From: Rhizobium leguminosarum
GTDB lineage: Bacteria > Pseudomonadota > Alphaproteobacteria > Rhizobiales > Rhizobiaceae
DNA length: 64,000 nucleotides
Direction of reading: 5' to 3'
Assembly (NCBI RefSeq): GCF_001679785.1
Contig: NZ_CP016287.1
Location: forward strand, 1,178,001-1,242,000
Numbering within the stretch: position 1 is the first letter of the stretch; each line of letters begins with the position of its first letter. The translations under genes were made by a program, and so were the position numbers. This document shows positions 52,590 through 61,266 of the stretch, piece after piece. Under the pieces are notes generated by a model. That model did not search any database and had not been told where the DNA came from. It was given only the letters and a program-made list of their open reading frames with translations.

Positions 52590-53765
52590 CTACTTGACCT
52601 CAAGAAATGCTCGAATTCGCTCTCCTGCCTGAGCAATGCTCAACACGCCATCCATGTGCCCTCGCGTGCCTTCCAGTTCGACGAATTCGACTGGCGTACC
52701 GTCGGATTTGATAATCGTTCCTGTCTCTCGCACTGCATTTCCGGGAAAAATCAGGTCTTCATCGGTATAGATCAGCATCACGGGCACCTCGATATCCAGG
52801 AGCCCTTTGTACAGGCTGTCTTTGGGATGTCCAGCGACGAACAATTGATTGGCGCGCACCAGATAAAGGAAATGGTTCGCATCTAACTGGGCTACCCGTG
52901 CTGCGCCCGCCTCGTTCAGCTTCGTGACAACCTCATAGTCATTCGCCCAACTCTGCCCGGGATCCGCACCTTCTCTGGCCCAGTCACGCCCAAATGTGCC
53001 GTCGGTCCATTCTGCCGAATTTGCCTGCAGTGTTAAAGTCTTCATGGCTTGAGCCAGCCCCGCTTTTGGCGCCTGGCCGGTGTAATAATCTCCACCGTTC
53101 CAGTTTGGATCCAGTTTGATCGGCGACGCCCATACGTCCAGCCACGCGATAAGATTCGCGTCTGCCCAACCAGAGGAAATGACTGGAATCACCCGCTCCA
53201 ACTTGTCGGGATAGCGTGCTGCCCATTCATAGCTTTGCAGCCCTCCCATGGAGGCGCCCATGACAGCATGCCATTTCCCAATCCCCAGTTGCTCCATCAG
53301 CCCTTTCTGCGTATCAACGAAATCGCCGATCGTCATGATCGGGAAATCCATACCCCAAGGCTTTCCTGTTTTGGGATTGGTCGTCGCCGGGCCGGTGGTG
53401 ATGACGTTCGGATCGTTGGCACCGAGATTGACCGGTGTGTCGACCGACACGACAAAGTATTTGTCCGTATCGATGGGCTTGCCCGATCCGATGATTGCAT
53501 CCCAATAGCCGGCGCTTACATCCTCCTCCTTATATTTCCCCGCCGCGTGACTGCTTCCGCTGAAAAAATGCGGAATCAGGATGGCATTATCCCTGGCTTT
53601 GTTCAGCGTGCCATAGGTTTCATATCCCAACCGCATTTCGGGAACCGTCTTGCCTCCACGTGTCACGAAGTTTTTCAGGGTAAATTCCCGCTTCTCAACC
53701 AATGGCTCGTACGCCAATGCAGGGCCGGCCATCATGGCAATAGTGATGAGTATTTTCAGACGCAT
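52590..53765 (-). CDS. Secreted MetX-like alpha/beta hydrolase (homoserine O-acetyltransferase family)
   Basis: A 391-residue alpha/beta-hydrolase of the homoserine acetyltransferase family. The N terminus MRLKILITIAMMAGPALAYE is a signal peptide, which true cytosolic MetX lacks. The nucleophile elbow is GASMGG (Ser ~170), LGANDPNVITTGPATTNPKT is a family block, and the Asp (YTDEDLIFP) and His (RGHMDG) of the triad follow. ATG 53765 is used. It stands 220 bp from blcC on the same strand. A periplasmic ester, lactone or acyl-transfer activity seems more likely than methionine synthesis; the substrate is unknown. The gap 53766-53985 contains a plus-strand frame (MKQSGRLSLGLLVTGAQIDP...) that I cannot place. 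Confidence 0.8.
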   Translation of the reverse strand: MRLKILITIAMMAGPALAYEPLVEKREFTLKNFVTRGGKTVPEMRLGYETYGTLNKARDNAILIPHFFSGSSHAAGKYKEEDVSAGYWDAIIGSGKPIDTDKYFVVSVDTPVNLGANDPNVITTGPATTNPKTGKPWGMDFPIMTIGDFVDTQKGLMEQLGIGKWHAVMGASMGGLQSYEWAARYPDKLERVIPVISSGWADANLIAWLDVWASPIKLDPNWNGGDYYTGQAPKAGLAQAMKTLTLQANSAEWTDGTFGRDWAREGADPGQSWANDYEVVTKLNEAGAARVAQLDANHFLYLVRANQLFVAGHPKDSLYKGLLDIEVPVMLIYTDEDLIFPGNAVRETGTIIKSDGTPVEFVELEGTRGHMDGVLSIAQAGERIRAFLEVK

Positions 53766-53985
53766 TTATTTCTCCCTCGTTGGGTTACCAATGAAGCAAA
53801 GTGGTCGTCTCAGCCTCGGTTTGCTTGTCACTGGAGCTCAAATAGATCCGGGTCCAAAACCCCATTTTTCCGCAAAAGACATCGCGAACACGCTGGGCTT
53901 TCGTAATTGCGCTGATATTCTCAGGTTCCAAAGAGGCGTATTCGCCCTCTATAGGATTATGACGCGGCTGTGGCCCGGCGGTTTC

Positions 53986-54777
53986 TCAAGAGTAATACTC
54001 TGGTGCCTTCTTGAAGCTCGACCACGCATCCGGGTCGTGACCGGTGACGACATTGGCCCCCGTCCTTTCCGCGATTGTGCGCAGCTTTTGTACAGAGCGA
54101 ACGGTATCCACCGTTGATGCGAGGAAGCCAGGCAGCGCCTTTTCTTCCCAATGGTCGAGAGTGTAGGCCGCATCGATCGTCAGAAGCAGCGGCTCACTGT
54201 TGGGAAGGCGGACGAGAAAGGATTGATGGCCCATCGCATGGCCAGGACTGAAGATCGTCGTCAGCGTGCCGTCACCATAAACATCATAGAAATCGTCTTG
54301 AGTGCCGTTCAAAAACTGCCATTTCAGACCCGGGCGATCGAAATCCTTGCGGATATAGCCTCCACCGGCAAACCAATCGGGAGTGAAAGCATATTCATAC
54401 TCGGCCCGCTGCACGATATGCGTGGCATTCGGGAACCGGCCGATCGCGCCGGTATGGTCGAGATGCAGGTGGGACTGCACGACATATTTAACCTCGGCCG
54501 GATCGAAGCCGAGAGCTTTGACCTGATCGACGCATCCTTTGTTCCTGTCAAGAACGGGCCAGTACACGTCGCAAATATCGCCCCAATGGCCGCGCGGGTC
54601 CGTTGCCACTTCAATGGCGTTGCCACCGTCGATGATCGTGTGACCGTCGGGATGGGTGATGAGGAAAAAGGGAACCGGGATTTCGTAATCAGCGCCATTT
54701 CCCTGATTCATTTTGATGTTGTGCACTTTGCATTTCAGGGTGCCGGACTGAAGCATGTAAAGTCTGATATCCGTCAC
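53986..54777 (-). CDS. blcC: Lactonase BlcC/AttM (gamma-butyrolactone and N-acyl-homoserine-lactone hydrolase)
   Basis: A metallo-beta-lactamase-fold lactonase of 263 residues. The zinc motif is His103, His105, Asp107, His108 (SHLHLDHTG), with further metal ligands in FSPGHAMGHQS and TGHDPDAW. The Agrobacterium homologue opens gamma-butyrolactone to gamma-hydroxybutyrate and also degrades AHL quorum signals. The start is GTG 54777 with GGGAGG seven bases upstream. It is the last gene of blcABC, 49 bp after blcB. The pathway is lactone to 4-hydroxybutyrate (BlcC) to succinate semialdehyde (BlcB) to succinate (BlcA). Confidence 0.93.
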   Translation of the reverse strand: MTDIRLYMLQSGTLKCKVHNIKMNQGNGADYEIPVPFFLITHPDGHTIIDGGNAIEVATDPRGHWGDICDVYWPVLDRNKGCVDQVKALGFDPAEVKYVVQSHLHLDHTGAIGRFPNATHIVQRAEYEYAFTPDWFAGGGYIRKDFDRPGLKWQFLNGTQDDFYDVYGDGTLTTIFSPGHAMGHQSFLVRLPNSEPLLLTIDAAYTLDHWEEKALPGFLASTVDTVRSVQKLRTIAERTGANVVTGHDPDAWSSFKKAPEYYS

Positions 54778-54825
54778 GTTGGATCCTCCCGCGGTGATTT
54801 GAACGGTGAATTTCTGCGGAAAGCT

Positions 54826-55986
54826 TCAGAAGGCTTCCCGATAAAGGGCAAGCGCGTCTTCTTCCCGGACTTCGACCGGATTGTTGACGAGAAGGCGGGT
54901 TTGTTTCATCGCGTCGGCGGCGAGCATGGCGAGACTGTTGTCGGTTACACCGACATCGCGAAGCCGGCGCGGCGCGCCGCTTTCATCCATCAGCACCTGC
55001 ATATGGGCAACAAAGTCCTCGGAACAGGCCGTGGCGTCGCCGCTTCCCCTGACCCCAAGCACATCGGCAAGCTCGGCGTAAAGCGGGGCAGCCGCCTGTG
55101 CATTGTAGCGAAGGACTGGGCCGAGCATCAGAGCGTTCGAAAGACCATGCGGAATGTGATAATGTCCACCCAGCGGATAGGCCAGTGCGTGGACGGCAGC
55201 CACCGGGGAGTTGGAGAAGGCCTGGCCCGCAAGCGTTGAACCGAGAAGCATGCCTTCACGAGCGTCCCGATTGGAAGGCTCCTTGCAGGCAGCGATAAGA
55301 TTGCGGCCGAGCAGCCGCAGCGCTTCGCGTGCCAAAGCATCCGAAAGCGGGTTTTTCTTGTGCTTGCTGGTGTAGGCTTCGATGGCGTGCACCATCGCAT
55401 CGATACCAGTTGCGGCGGTGTGAACCTGCGGTAAACCGACGGTAAGTTCTGCATCCAACAGCACGAAATCCGCGTATAGTTGCGGCGACACGACCCCCAT
55501 CTTAGTCGTCTCGCCGGTGGTGATGATGGAAATGTTGGTGACTTCAGAACCTGTGCCCGCCGTTGTCGGAACGAGAACCAGCGGGACACGCGCGCCCTGA
55601 ACTTTGCCGATGCCATACATGTCGGCGAGTGATTGTTCTGATGATAGCAGCACCGCCGCGAGCTTGGCTATGTCCAATGACGAGCCGCCACCGAGACCAA
55701 CGACAATATCGGCTCCGACTTGCCGCGCCTCCACGACACAGCCATACAAAACGCTTTCCGGTGGATCGGGCACAACCTTGTCGAAAATCGCTACACTGAA
55801 GCCAGCCGCCCCCAGACTGGCAGCAATGGGCGCAATCATCCCAGCCTTCACAAGGCCCGCGTCGGTGACCAAAAGCACCTTGCGCGCAGCGAAACGCGCA
55901 GCGATGATTTCACCTATTCGCTTAGCTCCGCCCCAAGCCATCTCCATGGATGGGACAGTTCGAAATTCGAATGGATTGATCGTCAT
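54826..55986 (-). CDS. blcB: Iron-type alcohol dehydrogenase BlcB/AttL (4-hydroxybutyrate dehydrogenase)
   Basis: A group III (iron-activated) alcohol dehydrogenase of 386 residues. The NAD-binding GLGGGSSLD and the metal-site segments GIDAMVHAIEAYTSKHKKNP and HALAYPLGGHYHIPHG are visible. It oxidises 4-hydroxybutyrate to succinate semialdehyde in the blc pathway. ATG 55986 follows GGGAGGAG; a much longer open frame upstream is shadow of blcA. It is 25 bp downstream of blcA. Confidence 0.92.
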   Translation of the reverse strand: MTINPFEFRTVPSMEMAWGGAKRIGEIIAARFAARKVLLVTDAGLVKAGMIAPIAASLGAAGFSVAIFDKVVPDPPESVLYGCVVEARQVGADIVVGLGGGSSLDIAKLAAVLLSSEQSLADMYGIGKVQGARVPLVLVPTTAGTGSEVTNISIITTGETTKMGVVSPQLYADFVLLDAELTVGLPQVHTAATGIDAMVHAIEAYTSKHKKNPLSDALAREALRLLGRNLIAACKEPSNRDAREGMLLGSTLAGQAFSNSPVAAVHALAYPLGGHYHIPHGLSNALMLGPVLRYNAQAAAPLYAELADVLGVRGSGDATACSEDFVAHMQVLMDESGAPRRLRDVGVTDNSLAMLAADAMKQTRLLVNNPVEVREEDALALYREAF

Positions 55987-56011
55987 TAACTCCTCCCTCA
56001 TTGCCAGCCGT

Positions 56012-57463
56012 TTACGCGATGGCCGAGCACAGATATTTGATTTCCAAATAGTCATCGATTCCGTAACGGGAGCCTTCCCGTCCGAGGCCGGACTGCTTGA
56101 CGCCGCCAAATGGCGCCACCTCGTTCGAGATCTGACCGGTATTGTGACCCACCATGCCGTATTCCAGCGCTTCGGCCACTCGCCATGTCCGGCGGATGTT
56201 TTCAGTATAAAAATAGGCAGCCAATCCGAATTCCGTGTCGTTGGCCATAGCGAGCGCCTCTTCCTCTGTCTCAAAGCGGAAGAGAGGCGCGAGTGGCCCG
56301 AAGGTTTCCTCGCGGGCGATCTTCATCGCCTGTGTCGCTCCTGTCAGGACAGTCGGTTCGAAGAATGTCCCGCCGAGGCTGTGTCGCTTGCCACCTACGA
56401 CCACTTTCGCGCCCTTTGCGATCGCATCGCTAATATGGTCCTCGATCTTGGCGATGGCCTCAGCATCAATCAGCGGTCCAATTGTTACATCCACCTGCGT
56501 GCCTTCACCGACTTTCAGTGCAGAAACCTTCGCTGCAAGCTTTTCAGCGAAGACATCGTAAACACCCGACTGCACGTAGATACGGTTTGTGCAGACACAG
56601 GTCTGACCAGCATTTCGGTATTTCGAAGCGATGGCACCGTCGACGGCGGCATCGAGGTCGGCGTCGTCGAAAACGATGAAGGGTGCGTTGCCGCCGAGCT
56701 CCATGGACAGTTTCTTTATCGTCGGCGCAGACTGCGCCATGAGAATTCGCCCCACCTCGGTCGATCCGGTGAAAGACAGTTTTTTGACTATGTCGCTTTC
56801 CGTCAGCACCTTGCCGATCTCGCGTGATTTTCCTGTCACAATCTGGAAAACGCCGGCGGGAATACCCGCCTGTTCGGCTAGCACGCCGAGAGCCAGCGCC
56901 GTGAGGGGTGTCTGCTCAGCCGGCTTAGCCACCATGGTGCAACCGGCAGCCAGCGCAGGCGCCGCCTTGCGTGTGATCATTGCTGCCGGGAAGTTCCACG
57001 GCGTGATTGCGGCACAGACACCGATGGGCTGCTTGAAAACCAGGATGCGCTTGTCGGTGGTTGGTGCGGGTATGATGTCCCCATAGACCCTCTTTGCCTC
57101 CTCGGCAAACCATTCGATAAAGGAGGCGGCGTAAAGCATTTCCCCCCTGGCTTCGGACAGCGGCTTGCCCTGTTCAGCCGTCATCAGCGCGGCCAGATCG
57201 TCCGCGTTTTCTATTATCAGATAGAACCAGCGGAGCAGGATGGCCGCTCTTTCCTTCGCTGCAAGCGCGCTCCACGAACGGAATGCAACTTCGGCCGCTA
57301 CGACCGCCTGCTCAACATCTGCCGCCTCCAGTGAAGGAACGGTGCCGACAATCTCCCCCGTCGCTGGGTTCTTGACGGCGATGCTGTTCTGAGAGCCGGC
57401 AACCCATTTGCCATCTATCAGGCATCGATCGCGCAGGAGTTCCATTTTTTTTAGATTGACCAT
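56012..57463 (-). CDS. blcA: Succinate-semialdehyde dehydrogenase BlcA/AttK
   Basis: An aldehyde dehydrogenase of 483 residues. TPWNFPAAMITRKAAPALAA, LSFTGSTEVGRILM, the base Glu in LELGGNAPFIVF and the nucleophile Cys in NAGQTCVCTNRIYV are all present. It oxidises succinate semialdehyde to succinate, the last step of gamma-butyrolactone breakdown. ATG 57463 is chosen over an upstream TTG because GGAGGAG lies directly before it. It is the first gene of the operon, divergent from blcR across a 77-bp control region holding BlcR-type palindromes. Confidence 0.93.
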   Translation of the reverse strand: MVNLKKMELLRDRCLIDGKWVAGSQNSIAVKNPATGEIVGTVPSLEAADVEQAVVAAEVAFRSWSALAAKERAAILLRWFYLIIENADDLAALMTAEQGKPLSEARGEMLYAASFIEWFAEEAKRVYGDIIPAPTTDKRILVFKQPIGVCAAITPWNFPAAMITRKAAPALAAGCTMVAKPAEQTPLTALALGVLAEQAGIPAGVFQIVTGKSREIGKVLTESDIVKKLSFTGSTEVGRILMAQSAPTIKKLSMELGGNAPFIVFDDADLDAAVDGAIASKYRNAGQTCVCTNRIYVQSGVYDVFAEKLAAKVSALKVGEGTQVDVTIGPLIDAEAIAKIEDHISDAIAKGAKVVVGGKRHSLGGTFFEPTVLTGATQAMKIAREETFGPLAPLFRFETEEEALAMANDTEFGLAAYFYTENIRRTWRVAEALEYGMVGHNTGQISNEVAPFGGVKQSGLGREGSRYGIDDYLEIKYLCSAIA

Positions 57464-57480
57464 AATCTCCTCCAAGCATA

Positions 57481-57520
57481 CAGTTCATTTAAATGAACTA
57501 GTATCGTTATATTGAACTAG
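57481..57520. promoter_or_regulatory. BlcR operator region between blcA and blcR
   Basis: A near-perfect palindrome AGTTCATTTAAATGAACT (57482-57499) is followed at 57509-57520 by a further TTGAACTA half-site, with TAGTATCG between. It sits 18-57 bp upstream of blcA and just before blcR, as in the Agrobacterium system where the IclR-family repressor BlcR binds paired inverted repeats. Succinate semialdehyde is the known inducer there. Confidence 0.75.
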
Positions 57521-57540
57521 CCTGACAGGAGGTATTGGAA

Positions 57541-58371
57541 GTGTCAAGTACAAGACGCGCCGCAGTGGAAGACACTGCGATCGGCAAATCCGTCGATTCT
57601 GTTCCGGCTCTCAGGCGCGCGGTTTCGATCCTCGATCTTGTCACCAATTCTGGCGGCGCAATGTCGGCCGCCGACATCACACGGGCGATGTCGTTGCCGA
57701 AGAGTACGGCGCACGGGCTACTTGGTGTCATGGTAGAGCTTGGCCTGCTCGTTCGCAAACAGGATGGCACGTACCGCCTCGGCCCCCATCCTATGCGCTG
57801 GGCGCACGGCTTTCTGTCCGAGATGGACATCGTCTCGATTTTCCGAAATTATTTCGCTTCCGATACCACATTGTCGCCTTACACGGTCACATTGACAACT
57901 CTTGACCGTGACGAGGTCGTCTATATTGATTGCCGAAATTCCGACCAGCCCCTGGGCCATACTTTCCGGATCGGAATGCGTCTTCCTGCCACCTTTACCG
58001 CGACCGGCAAAATGCTGCTTTCCGAAATGCCGGAAGATAAGCTCGAGGCGCTGTTCAGCGCAAACTTTCCTCCGCCCATCACCTCCAGAAGCGTCAAAAA
58101 TCTTGGCTTGCTAAGGCAGGAGCTGGCTGACATCCGTACGCGCGGTTTTTCGATCGATAACGGTCAGGTTCGCGAAGGGATGATTTGCATCGGCACCGCT
58201 GTGCGAGATCATACGCGATGCGCGGTTGCCGGCATTGCCATCAGCCTTCTGGAAAGCGAAACAACTCCGGCGCTTATCGAGTCACTCGGAGAGACGATGC
58301 GCAGATCAGCCGCCATTCTTTCTGAGCAATTGGGGCATAATAGCTCATCACGCTTCCGTGACGAAGGATAG
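57541..58371 (+). CDS. blcR: IclR-family repressor BlcR/AttJ
   Basis: A 276-residue IclR regulator. The N-terminal winged helix (residues ~20-80) includes ALRRAVSILDLVTNSGGAMS and ADITRAMSLPKSTAHGLLGV. The C-terminal effector domain includes FRIGMRLPATFTATGKMLLS and the late Cys in EGMICIGTAVRDH. The start is GTG 57541: AGGAGG lies eight bases upstream, whereas TTG 57535 is too close to it. In Agrobacterium BlcR represses blcABC until succinate semialdehyde binds. Similar palindromes before the ABC operon suggest that this transporter is also in its regulon. Confidence 0.92.
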   Translation: MSSTRRAAVEDTAIGKSVDSVPALRRAVSILDLVTNSGGAMSAADITRAMSLPKSTAHGLLGVMVELGLLVRKQDGTYRLGPHPMRWAHGFLSEMDIVSIFRNYFASDTTLSPYTVTLTTLDRDEVVYIDCRNSDQPLGHTFRIGMRLPATFTATGKMLLSEMPEDKLEALFSANFPPPITSRSVKNLGLLRQELADIRTRGFSIDNGQVREGMICIGTAVRDHTRCAVAGIAISLLESETTPALIESLGETMRRSAAILSEQLGHNSSSRFRDEG

Positions 58372-58817
58372 CGTAGCATTTGGCGAGGGCGGAAATTCAT
58401 TGCCGACCGAGGGAGGCCAGGTGGGGTTGGCTCCGTTTGGCAGCGCGTCTGTTCCTTGACCCCAACGCAGTCCCAGCCTCGAACCGAAGGCTGCGAAAAT
58501 CTTCACCTGGGCTCACAATCAATCCGATGCACTATCGACGTTTGAACCGTCGGATGATCGATGTCGCGGTTTCCCACTTCAGTCGAGAATAGCTTAAGCA
58601 GGCTAACGAACATCTTCTCCATGTCGACTTGCTGATGAAAGCTTTGCCAGAACCGAGCTCTTGGGGAATTCACGAGAAGCCGTCCTCATATTCAGTGATT
58701 CTTCGTGCGCCTTACGGTTCTTTTTCGCTTTCGGAACAATTTGCGCCGCGGCTTGTACTCGCTTGTTGGCTGGACAGTTGTTCCAGCATCTTGACGCTGG
58801 TTGCAATTTTTACTATA
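58372..58817. other. Non-coding gap between blcR and the ABC transporter
   Basis: About 450 bp with no supported gene. Short frames on both strands lack ribosome sites and family features. The region ends at the operator listed next. Confidence 0.5.
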
Positions 58818-58852
58818 CACAGTATTGAACTAAGTTCAATATACTGAACTAT
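58818..58852. promoter_or_regulatory. Second BlcR-type operator, upstream of the ABC transporter
   Basis: A perfect palindrome TATTGAACTAAGTTCAATA (58823-58841) is followed by another TGAACTA half-site ending near 58851. The half-site TTGAAC/GTTCAA and the extra downstream half-site mirror the layout at 57481-57520. It lies about 100 bp before the binding-protein gene. Confidence 0.65.
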
Positions 58853-58948
58853 GTTGCGCCACCGCAGCGTGAGAGGACGCTTCGGCCTACACCGCAAGGG
58901 CATGTGTCTTTGCATCAGATCCGGCAATTGCCGTAGAGGAGGAAATCT

Positions 58949-60229
58949 ATGAAAAAGTCGTGGTCTCTGACCATTGCAGCGATCTTTCTGTCCGCCACCG
59001 CCCCCGCTGGCCTCTTGGCTCAGGAGTCAAAGCCTTTCACGATTGGTGTCGTGACGTTCCTGTCCGGCGCACCGGCCGGTCCCTTCGGCATACCCGCAAA
59101 GATTGCCGCCGAAGTCTTCGCCGAGCAGGTCAATGCCGGTGGCAAGCTCCCGGCGCCGTATGACAAGGTCGGCTTCGGCGGCCGTCCGATCGAACTCGTC
59201 GTCATCGACGAGGCCGGTGGCACCACCAAGCAGGTTTCCGAACTACGCAACCTCGTCGAACAGCAGGGCGTAGACATGATCGTAGGCTACACGTCCTCGG
59301 GCGATTGTCTTGCGGTCGCGCCTGTTGCCGAAGAACTGAAGACCATGACACTTCTCTTCGATTGCGGCACGCCGCGCATCTTCGAGGAAGCTGACTACGA
59401 ATATGTATTCCGCCCCGTTGCAACCGCGACGATGGACAACGCCGGTGCCGCACTCTACGTCAACGAGACAGTCAAGAAATTCAACTCCTACGCCGGCATC
59501 AACCAGAACTACGCCTGGGGTCAGGACGCCTGGAACGACTTTGAGGGCACACTGAAGAGCCTTCGCCCCGAAGTGACGCTGACGACCTCGCAGATGCCGA
59601 AGCTCGGTGCCGGTCAGTACAATACCGAAATCTCCGCAATTCTCGGCAGCAAACCCGATATCATTCATTCGAGCTTCTGGGGTGGCGACCTTGAGGGTCT
59701 CGTGCTTCAGGGAGCGCCGCGCGACCTATTCAAGAACGCCACTGTCGTTCTGACGGCAGGCGAAACGGCGATTCATCGCCAGGCCAAACAAATCCCAGAT
59801 GGCACCATCATCGGCGCCCGCGGTCCAAACGGCATCTTTGCACCGGAGAACGCCTATAACGACTGGTTCAAGACGACTTACAACGCCAAGTCCGCCACGC
59901 CCCCCAGCTATCCGTCCTACCACATGGTGCAGACGCTTTTTGCGGCGAAGTTCGCTTATGAGAAGGCACAGGGCGGCGACACCGCCAAGACGCCGACTAC
60001 GGAGGAGATCGCCGCTGCTCTCAAGGGTGCCACCTTCCAGGGTCCCTCGGGCGAAGTGAAGATGTCGCTGGGCAAGGGCAACCAGGCTGTGCAGGAAATG
60101 GTCTATGGCCGCACCAAGACCGTCGATGGCAAGCTGACCTTCGTCGATGTGATCCGTTACGCTCCAGAAAGGGTGAACCCACCGGAAGGCATGACCAGCC
60201 ATGAGTGGATCAAGAATAAGCTGAAGTGA
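58949..60229 (+). CDS. Periplasmic binding protein of a branched-chain-amino-acid-type ABC transporter
   Basis: A 426-residue type I periplasmic binding protein (LivJ/UrtA-like family). The signal peptide is residues 1-25 (MKKSWSLTIAAIFLSATAPA... cleaved near LLAQES). The mature part starts FTIGVVTFLSGAPAGPFGIP, and LVEQQGVDMIVGYTSSGDCL forms part of the ligand cleft. ATG 58949 follows GAGGAGGAAA. It begins an operon with two permeases and two ATPases. Because a BlcR-type palindrome lies in front, a lactone- or hydroxybutyrate-related ligand is a reasonable guess, but the family also binds amino acids, urea and aromatic acids. Confidence 0.9.
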   Translation: MKKSWSLTIAAIFLSATAPAGLLAQESKPFTIGVVTFLSGAPAGPFGIPAKIAAEVFAEQVNAGGKLPAPYDKVGFGGRPIELVVIDEAGGTTKQVSELRNLVEQQGVDMIVGYTSSGDCLAVAPVAEELKTMTLLFDCGTPRIFEEADYEYVFRPVATATMDNAGAALYVNETVKKFNSYAGINQNYAWGQDAWNDFEGTLKSLRPEVTLTTSQMPKLGAGQYNTEISAILGSKPDIIHSSFWGGDLEGLVLQGAPRDLFKNATVVLTAGETAIHRQAKQIPDGTIIGARGPNGIFAPENAYNDWFKTTYNAKSATPPSYPSYHMVQTLFAAKFAYEKAQGGDTAKTPTTEEIAAALKGATFQGPSGEVKMSLGKGNQAVQEMVYGRTKTVDGKLTFVDVIRYAPERVNPPEGMTSHEWIKNKLK

Positions 60230-60369
60230 CTTGTTAACCGCGGCATCGCTTGCGCGGGTTCTCCCGGCGCGTTTGGCGACGCAATCCCTTTGAAGCGGTT
60301 TTCACTCGTCGCATGCCACGCTGGCACCGAAAGATGAATCCCGCCCCTCGTTTCGAAATGGTGTGTGGC

Positions 60370-61266
60370 ATGAACGCGTTTCTAGGCGCTATTATTGACG
60401 GCATTCTGTATTCCGCATGGCTCTTCATCATCGCAGTCGGCCTGACGCTGATCTACGGCGTGATGAAGATCCTCAACATGGCCCATGGCACGTTTTATGC
60501 CATCGGCGCCTACATGTCGGTGACTCTGCTGGGTTGGTGGTTCGCCCAGGGCCTGCCGCCCGCTGGAAGCATTCCGGTCATGATTGTCGCGGCGCTGATC
60601 GCCGGTACGGTTGTCGGCCTCGTCGTCGAACGGGGCGTCCTGCGCTTCTTCGCGGGGCGCGATCCCGTCGTGCTGCTGCTGGTTACCTACGCGCTCTTCC
60701 TCATTCTGGAAGACGTGGTGAAGCTCATCTGGGGTGTCGATCCATGGATAGCCTCCGACCCGGTGTGGGCATTTGGCAACGTCTATCTCGGCCCCCTTGT
60801 CTATCCGACCTACAACCTCATTGTCGTCGTCGTGGCGATCGTCAGTGGTGGCCTCCTGACGTGGTTTCTGCAATTCACTGCCAAGGGGAAGATGCTGCGC
60901 GCCGTCATTCATGATCCGGAAGTATCGCAGGCGATGGGCATCAATGTCAGCCGGTGGAAAGTGTCAGCCTTTGTGGTCGGCTCGATCCTCGCCGCACTCG
61001 GCGGCGCCTTCACAGCGCCAACCATCTCCGTGGCGCCGGGCATGGGCGTCGAAATGGTCGTCATGATGTTTGCAGTGGTGGTGATCGGGGGGCTTGGATC
61101 GATTCCTGGCACCATTGTCGGTGCCCTAATCGTCGGCTTCGTCCGCTCTCTTGCGGTCCACTACTCGCCCGAAGTCGAAGTGTTCAGCATCTATGCAGCG
61201 ATGGCTATCGTTCTCGCCATACGTCCGCAGGGGCTGTTTTCCGGTGTGGAGTTGCGCAAGATATGA
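60370..61266 (+). CDS. ABC transporter permease, LivH-type
   Basis: A 298-residue inner-membrane permease with about eight hydrophobic helices. It shows the LivH features GLTLIYGVMKILNMAHGTFY, AIGAYMSV, the internal EAA-like IHDPEVSQAMGINVSRWKVS and GGLGSIPGTIVGALIVGFVR. ATG 60370 gives the normal N terminus MNAFLGAIIDGILYSAWLFI; earlier in-frame starts at 60334 or 60358 cannot be excluded because no strong ribosome site is seen. The 140-bp gap after the binding-protein gene is the longest in the operon. Confidence 0.88.
   Translation: MNAFLGAIIDGILYSAWLFIIAVGLTLIYGVMKILNMAHGTFYAIGAYMSVTLLGWWFAQGLPPAGSIPVMIVAALIAGTVVGLVVERGVLRFFAGRDPVVLLLVTYALFLILEDVVKLIWGVDPWIASDPVWAFGNVYLGPLVYPTYNLIVVVVAIVSGGLLTWFLQFTAKGKMLRAVIHDPEVSQAMGINVSRWKVSAFVVGSILAALGGAFTAPTISVAPGMGVEMVVMMFAVVVIGGLGSIPGTIVGALIVGFVRSLAVHYSPEVEVFSIYAAMAIVLAIRPQGLFSGVELRKI

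Noticed and set aside
54151..55239. Plus-strand frame of 362 codons opposite blcC/blcB
   Set aside because: Shadow frame; the opposite strand encodes conserved catalytic motifs.
55604..56827. Plus-strand frame of 407 codons antisense to blcB/blcA
   Set aside because: It lies wholly opposite two well-supported enzymes, has no recognisable domain and is explained by high-GC codon shadowing.
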